NCBI RefSeq assembly: GCF_008704535.1
Contig: NZ_CP023701.1
Coordinates: 6,924,001 to 6,988,000 of the forward strand
Length of the DNA: 64,000 nucleotides
Direction: 5' to 3'
Source of the DNA: Streptomyces subrutilus
Lineage (GTDB): Bacteria; Actinomycetota; Actinomycetes; Streptomycetales; Streptomycetaceae
Part shown: positions 60,214 to 64,000 of the stretch, in pieces
Layout of the letters: every line of letters begins with the position of its first letter
Numbering within the stretch: the first letter of the stretch is position 1
Made by a program: the position numbers and the translations under genes
The notes under the pieces: model-generated
Database searches by the model: none
Told to the model about the DNA's origin: nothing
The model's input: the letters and a program-made list of their open reading frames with translations, nothing else

Positions 60214-61077
60214 GTGAGCGACGTCGACATCCTGGGCCTGCGCCTCAAGAACCCCGTGCTCGTGGGATCGGGGCTCCTGACGGACCAGGAACGCACCATC
60301 CGCAAGCTGCTGGCGACCGGCGCGGGAGCCGTCGTCACCAAGACCATCCACCCCCGTCCGCCGACCGGCCTGGACGAGCGGATCGTACGGCTCCCCGTGG
60401 GCATGCTGAACAGCACCACCTACTCCAAACGCCCCGTGGAGCACTGGCTGAAGGTGCTCCGCTCCTTCGCCGACGACGACCTCCCCGTCATCGCCTCGCT
60501 GCACGCCGACACCCCCGCCGAGCTCGGCGAACTCGCCGCGCGGGTGGAACGGACCGGTTGCCGCGCCCTCGAACTCGGCATCTCCTGCCTGAACGAGGAG
60601 TCCGGTCTGGAGGAGGACACCCCCGAGCGCGTGCTCGCCTACACCTCCGAAACCCGGGCGCGCACCCCGCTGCCCTTCGCCGTGAAGCTCGCCATCGGCG
60701 AAGGGCTGGAGGACCGGGTGCGCGCCGCGCTGGCCGGCGGCGCCGACGCCGTCACGGTGAGCGACACCATCTCGGGGGCCGCGGTGGCGGCCGACACCGG
60801 TGAGCTCGAACTGGGCGGTGTCTTCGGCTACTCGGGCCCCGGCATCAAACCGCTGGTGCTCGCCGCCGTCTGGAGACTGCGCCGGCGCGGTTTCGACCTG
60901 CCCGTCCTGGGCTGCGGGGGCATCGCCTCGGGGCGCGACGTCGCCGACTACCTGAGGGTCGGCGCCACCGTCACCCAGGTCTACACCGCCCTGCACACCG
61001 ACATGTACGCGACCTTGGACCGCATCGTCACCGAGAGCGCGGCCCTCGCCCCCGGACCGCTGGAGGCGGCCACATGA
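60214..61077 (+). CDS. Dihydroorotate dehydrogenase-like FMN protein
   Basis: 287 residues, class 1-like TIM barrel: GLRLKNPVLVGSGLLTDQERTIRKLLATGAGAVVTKTIHP, KTIHPRPPTG, the active-site loop ELGISCLNEESG and FMN-phosphate motif VLGCGGIASGRDVADYLRVGAT. The active-site base is a Ser-Cys pair here. It could oxidise or reduce a dihydropyrimidine; it is not needed for a second biosynthetic route to orotate, so a different dihydropyrimidine is likely. GTG at 60214 with GGAGG. Ends coupled to the next gene by ATGA. Confidence 0.85.
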   Translation: MSDVDILGLRLKNPVLVGSGLLTDQERTIRKLLATGAGAVVTKTIHPRPPTGLDERIVRLPVGMLNSTTYSKRPVEHWLKVLRSFADDDLPVIASLHADTPAELGELAARVERTGCRALELGISCLNEESGLEEDTPERVLAYTSETRARTPLPFAVKLAIGEGLEDRVRAALAGGADAVTVSDTISGAAVAADTGELELGGVFGYSGPGIKPLVLAAVWRLRRRGFDLPVLGCGGIASGRDVADYLRVGATVTQVYTALHTDMYATLDRIVTESAALAPGPLEAAT

Positions 61078-61913
61078 GCCGCCCCGGCGCAGCCGGACGC
61101 GCCTTCGCCGACCTCGCCAGCCCCCAGGTGCCCGATGCCCTCGCCGCGGCCCGCACCGTGGTCTGGCCGATCGGCGCGACGGAGCAGCACGGACCGCACC
61201 TGCCGCTGTCCGTGGACTCCGTGCTCGCCGAGGAGTTCGCCCGCCAGATCGCCGCGGAACTGGACGGCATCACCCTCCCCGTCCAGTCGATCGCGGCCCG
61301 GTCGCTGCCGCAGAGCGGCGGCGGACTGTCCTTCCCCGGAACCCTGTACGTCAACGGCGACACCCTCGTCAGGTTCCTCCGCGAAGCGCTCACCTCCCTG
61401 CTCCGCCTGCCGTTCCTGCGGCTGATCGTGGTCAACGGACACTACGAGAACGAGCCGTTCATCTTCGAGGCGCTCGACCAGGTCCGGCAGGAGGGGCTGG
61501 CCGAGGACAAGGAGGTCTTCGCCTTCAGCTGGTGGAGCCTGGTCCAGGAGTCCTGGCTGACCGCGGAGTTCCCGGCCTTCCCGGGCTGGCACGCCGAGCA
61601 CGCGGGGCTCACGGAGACCAGCCTGATGCTGCACCTGCGCCCCGACCTGGTGGGCGACCAACGGCCCGACCACGACCACCCGCCGCGCAGCGGCGTGTAC
61701 CTGCACCCCATCGACGTACAGCGCACGACCAACCAGGGCATCCTCTCCCCGACCTCGGGGTCGAGCGCCGCGCTGGGAGAAAAGCTCTTCCGCCACGTGA
61801 CCGCGGAAGCGGTCGGGATGGTGCGGGAAGGGAACGGGCTGCTCTTCGCGCGCAGCAGGCAGGACCGGCGCGCGACGGGCAGCGAGAGCGGAGGTAAGAC
61901 ACGTGACGCGTAA
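61074..61913 (+). CDS. Creatininase family amidohydrolase
   Basis: 279 residues. All five metal ligands of the family are conserved with the expected spacing: Glu37, His39 and Asp48 (TEQHGPHLPLSVD), His123 and Glu125 (NGHYEN), and the later HAEHAGLTETS motif. These enzymes hydrolyse cyclic or linear amides, e.g. creatinine, FAPy-type formamides or peptide tags. In this operon a ring-opened ureido or amide compound produced by the monooxygenase is the likely substrate. ATG overlaps the previous stop; its own stop overlaps the next start by eleven bases. Confidence 0.85.
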   Translation: MSRPGAAGRAFADLASPQVPDALAAARTVVWPIGATEQHGPHLPLSVDSVLAEEFARQIAAELDGITLPVQSIAARSLPQSGGGLSFPGTLYVNGDTLVRFLREALTSLLRLPFLRLIVVNGHYENEPFIFEALDQVRQEGLAEDKEVFAFSWWSLVQESWLTAEFPAFPGWHAEHAGLTETSLMLHLRPDLVGDQRPDHDHPPRSGVYLHPIDVQRTTNQGILSPTSGSSAALGEKLFRHVTAEAVGMVREGNGLLFARSRQDRRATGSESGGKTRDA

Positions 61914-63216
61914 GTTCCACCTCGCCTTCATCTTCAACTTCACCCCCGACGACTGGCAGGGGCCGTTCGGCACGGGCGGCTCCCCGTGGGACGGACGGTT
62001 CCACACCGAGGTCGCCCAGGCGCTGGAACGGGCCTGCTTCGACTACGTCATCGTCGAGGACAAGCTCATGGTGCCCGAGAGCTACGGCGGCTCCTCGGAG
62101 GCGGCGCTCAAGCAGGCGATGGTCGTGCCCAAGCACGACCCCGTGCCGCTGGCCGTCGCGATGGGCCTGGCCACCCGGCACCTGGGCATCGTCGCCACGC
62201 TGTCCACCCTCGCCTACCCGCCGTTCATGACCGCCCGCCTGGCCTCGACCATGGACAGCATGCTGGGCGGCCGGTTCGGCTGGAACATCGTCACCAGCGC
62301 CGAGGACCTGGCCGCGCGGAACTTCGGTCTGGAGGAGCTGCCGCCCCGCGAGGTCCGCTACGAGATGGCGGACGAGTACGTCGACGTGGTCAAGCAGCTG
62401 TTCGCCTCCTGGGACCCGGACGCCGTCGTCCTGGACCGCGACCGGGGGGTGTACGCCGACCACACGAAGGTCCGTCCGATCCACTTCAAGGGCAAGCACT
62501 TCAGCGTCCGCGGCCCGCTGAACACGGTGCCCTCGCCCCAGCACAGGCCGGCGTTCGTCCAGGCCGGCGCGTCCCCGCGCGGACGCGTCTTCGCGGCCCG
62601 CAACGCCGACTCGATCATCGCCATCGCCAGCGGCGTGGAGAGCATGCGGCAGTTCAGGGAGGACGTCCGGCGCCACGCCGTCGACTTCGGCCGGGACCCG
62701 GACGAGCTCAAGGTGCTGTTCTGCGTCACCCCGGTCCTCGGCGAGACGGAGCAGGACGCCCGCGACAAGCAGGCCCGCATGGTGTCCTCCCCCGAGTTCA
62801 TCCAGGACATCCTCGCCCAGACCTCCGCGCTCACCGAGATCGACTTCGCCCGGTTCGACCTCGACGAGCCCCTCCCGTACCGGCTGGAGACGAACGGGGA
62901 ACAGGGCTCGCTCGACAAGCTCCAGCAGTGGGGGAGCGGGAAGACCCTGCGCGAACTGGTCATCGACGGCGCCGGCGGCCTGGTGTCCTCGGTCGACCTC
63001 GTCGGCACGCCGGACCAGGTCGCCGAGCGCATGGGGGAGGTGATGGAGGAGGTGGGGGGCGACGGGTTCATGCTCACCACACCGCTGCTGCGGCTGAACC
63101 GCCGCTACATCGCCGAGGTCGCCGACGGCCTCGTCCCCGCCCTCCAGCGCCGCGGCCTGACCCGTACGGCCTACACGCCCGGCCGGACCCTGCGCGAGAA
63201 CCTCGCGGAGTTCTGA
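61903..63216 (+). CDS. NtaA/DszA-type FMN-dependent monooxygenase
   Basis: 437 residues of the nitrilotriacetate/DszA/SnaA group of bacterial luciferase-like monooxygenases: LAFIFNFTPDDWQGPFGTGGSPWDGRFHTEVAQALERACFDYVIVEDK, then GRFGWNIVTSAEDLAARNFGLE and AFVQAGASPRGRVFAARNADSI. The family uses reduced FMN from a separate reductase and includes enzymes that cleave C-N or C-S bonds. RutA, the pyrimidine ring-opening enzyme, belongs to the same superfamily but a shorter branch, so this is an analogue. GTG at 61903. The flavin reductase at 59035 is the partner. Confidence 0.9.
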   Translation: MTRKFHLAFIFNFTPDDWQGPFGTGGSPWDGRFHTEVAQALERACFDYVIVEDKLMVPESYGGSSEAALKQAMVVPKHDPVPLAVAMGLATRHLGIVATLSTLAYPPFMTARLASTMDSMLGGRFGWNIVTSAEDLAARNFGLEELPPREVRYEMADEYVDVVKQLFASWDPDAVVLDRDRGVYADHTKVRPIHFKGKHFSVRGPLNTVPSPQHRPAFVQAGASPRGRVFAARNADSIIAIASGVESMRQFREDVRRHAVDFGRDPDELKVLFCVTPVLGETEQDARDKQARMVSSPEFIQDILAQTSALTEIDFARFDLDEPLPYRLETNGEQGSLDKLQQWGSGKTLRELVIDGAGGLVSSVDLVGTPDQVAERMGEVMEEVGGDGFMLTTPLLRLNRRYIAEVADGLVPALQRRGLTRTAYTPGRTLRENLAEF

Positions 63217-63306
63217 CCCCGGGGCGCCCACCGCCCGTACGACCCGCTGCCCGCCCGGGACCCCTCCGGGCGGGCAGGCACGCGACCACCCCCACGAGGC
63301 AGGCCG

Positions 63307-63915
63307 ATGCACCCACCCGATCCCGTCCTGCGCCTGGACGAAGCGGCCCAGGACCTGCTCTTCCGGCAGGCCCGCTCGGCCGACGCGTTCACCGACGAAC
63401 CGGTCTCCGACGCCACCGTCGAAGCCGTGCACGACCTGGTGAAGTACGGTCCCACCGCCTTCAACCAGCAGCCGCTGCGCGTGGTCCTCGTCCGCTCGCC
63501 CGAGAGCAGGCGGCGGCTGGTCGGCCACCTGGCCCGGGGCAACCGCGAGAAGACGGCGCGGGCACCGCTGACCGCCGTCCTCGCCGTCGACCGCGACTTC
63601 CACACCGAGCTGCCGAGGCTGTTCCCGGCCCATCCGCAGGCGGCGGACCGCTATTACGCGCAGCGGCCGGTCCGGGAGGCCTCGGCCGTGCTCAACGGGG
63701 CGCTGCAGGCCGCCTACTTCATCATCGGGGTCCGGGCGGCCGGGCTGGCGGCCGGACCGATGTCGGGCTTCGACGCCGACGGCGTCACCAAGGAGTTCTT
63801 CACCCCCGGCCGGCACGAGGTGCTGATCGTGGTGAACATCGGCCGACCCGCAGCGCACCCCCCGCGCCCCCGCGGCCCCCGTCTGGGCTACGGACAGGTG
63901 TTCACCACGGTCTGA
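63307..63915 (+). CDS. RutE-like malonic semialdehyde reductase (nitroreductase family)
   Basis: 202 residues. The RutE pattern is strongly conserved: AQDLLFRQARSADAFTDEPVSDATVEAVHDLVKYGPTAFNQQP, HLARGNREKTARAPLTAVLAVDRDFHTELPRLFPAHPQ and GLAAGPMSGFDADGVTKEFF. RutE reduces malonic semialdehyde to 3-hydroxypropionate after pyrimidine ring opening. It is the last gene of the operon, 90 bases after the monooxygenase; a hairpin follows. ATG at 63307. Confidence 0.9.
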   Translation: MHPPDPVLRLDEAAQDLLFRQARSADAFTDEPVSDATVEAVHDLVKYGPTAFNQQPLRVVLVRSPESRRRLVGHLARGNREKTARAPLTAVLAVDRDFHTELPRLFPAHPQAADRYYAQRPVREASAVLNGALQAAYFIIGVRAAGLAAGPMSGFDADGVTKEFFTPGRHEVLIVVNIGRPAAHPPRPRGPRLGYGQVFTTV

Positions 63916-63923
63916 AGCGGGCG

Positions 63924-63943
63924 GGGGGCGCGAACGCGCCCCC
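63924..63943 (+). terminator. Hairpin terminator of the pyrimidine operon
   Basis: GGGGGCGCG and CGCGCCCCC are exact inverted arms separated by AA, nine bases after the stop of the RutE-like gene. Confidence 0.7.
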
Positions 63944-63979
63944 GGCCCCGCGCCCGCCCGCGGTGCCCCGCCGCACGTC

Positions 63980-64000
63980 TCAGCGGCGCGGGTCCCCGGC
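63980..64000 (-). CDS. Possible 3' end of a convergent gene (partial)
   Basis: Minus-strand reading frame GCC GGG GAC CCG CGC CGC TGA ends at 63980 just past the terminator. Too short to assign; only the typical convergent layout supports it. Confidence 0.2.
   Translation of the reverse strand, partial: AGDPRR

Overview
The window is a chromosomal segment of a Streptomyces-type actinomycete. Base composition is very GC-rich with G/C at almost every third codon position, GTG and TTG starts are frequent, stop/start overlaps (GTGA, ATGA) are common, and lineage markers are present: a complete whiE-type spore-pigment cluster, a Streptomyces subtilisin inhibitor, DUF6243 and DUF5997 proteins, and an SCO-style potato-inhibitor-I homologue. 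I see no rRNA, tRNA, CRISPR array or intact transposase, so this is a mosaic of small operons and their regulators rather than an integrated element.

Layout. 1-11.8 kb: a truncated membrane protein, a P450/ferredoxin pair with a divergent regulator, a lipase, an MpaB-like oxygenase with a TetR regulator, a patatin, a LysR-controlled F420-reductase/inositol-phosphatase pair, a deletion scar holding the 3' ends of a TetR and an SDR gene, and an IclR/nitroreductase pair. Several of these have perfect inverted repeats in the divergent promoter that are good operator candidates. 12-18.1 kb: a three-gene minus-strand module (small protein, 1299-residue STAND-like NTPase, TPR protein) and a small Ser/Gly nonapeptide-repeat membrane protein. 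18.3-23.9 kb: NmrA/HxlR pair, DinB protein, an HTH-membrane-propeller protein and a small secreted protein.

24.3-31.8 kb: the spore-pigment type II polyketide cluster: divergent FAD hydroxylase, then SchA/CurD-like protein, cupin, KS, CLF, ACP, aromatase/cyclase and TcmI-type cyclase, bracketed by two strong hairpin terminators; an isolated acyl-CoA carboxylase epsilon-like gene lies just outside. 32-55 kb: RpiR regulator with a perfect operator-like palindrome, Fic-like toxin component, secreted serine protease, two protease inhibitors of different families, hydroxyacid dehydrogenase, polysaccharide lyase 8, erythromycin esterase, a MurE-type ligase, aldo/keto reductase, DUF5997/LysR-effector pair, mannosyltransferase, a sigma factor and partner next to a 169-bp imperfect palindrome, a K+/H+ antiporter pair, a two-component system and RNase H.

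55-64 kb holds the most interesting system. A CTP synthase gene outside the usual core context sits with a DeoR regulator and diverges from six tightly packed genes: flavin reductase, nucleoside-deoxyribosyltransferase-like hydrolase, dihydroorotate-dehydrogenase-like protein, creatininase-type amidohydrolase, NtaA/DszA-type FMN monooxygenase and RutE-type reductase. The logic resembles the Rut pyrimidine ring-opening pathway rebuilt from partly different parts, possibly starting at a pyrimidine nucleotide. Whether it is catabolic or makes an antimetabolite (with CTP synthase as supply or self-resistance gene) cannot be decided from sequence alone.
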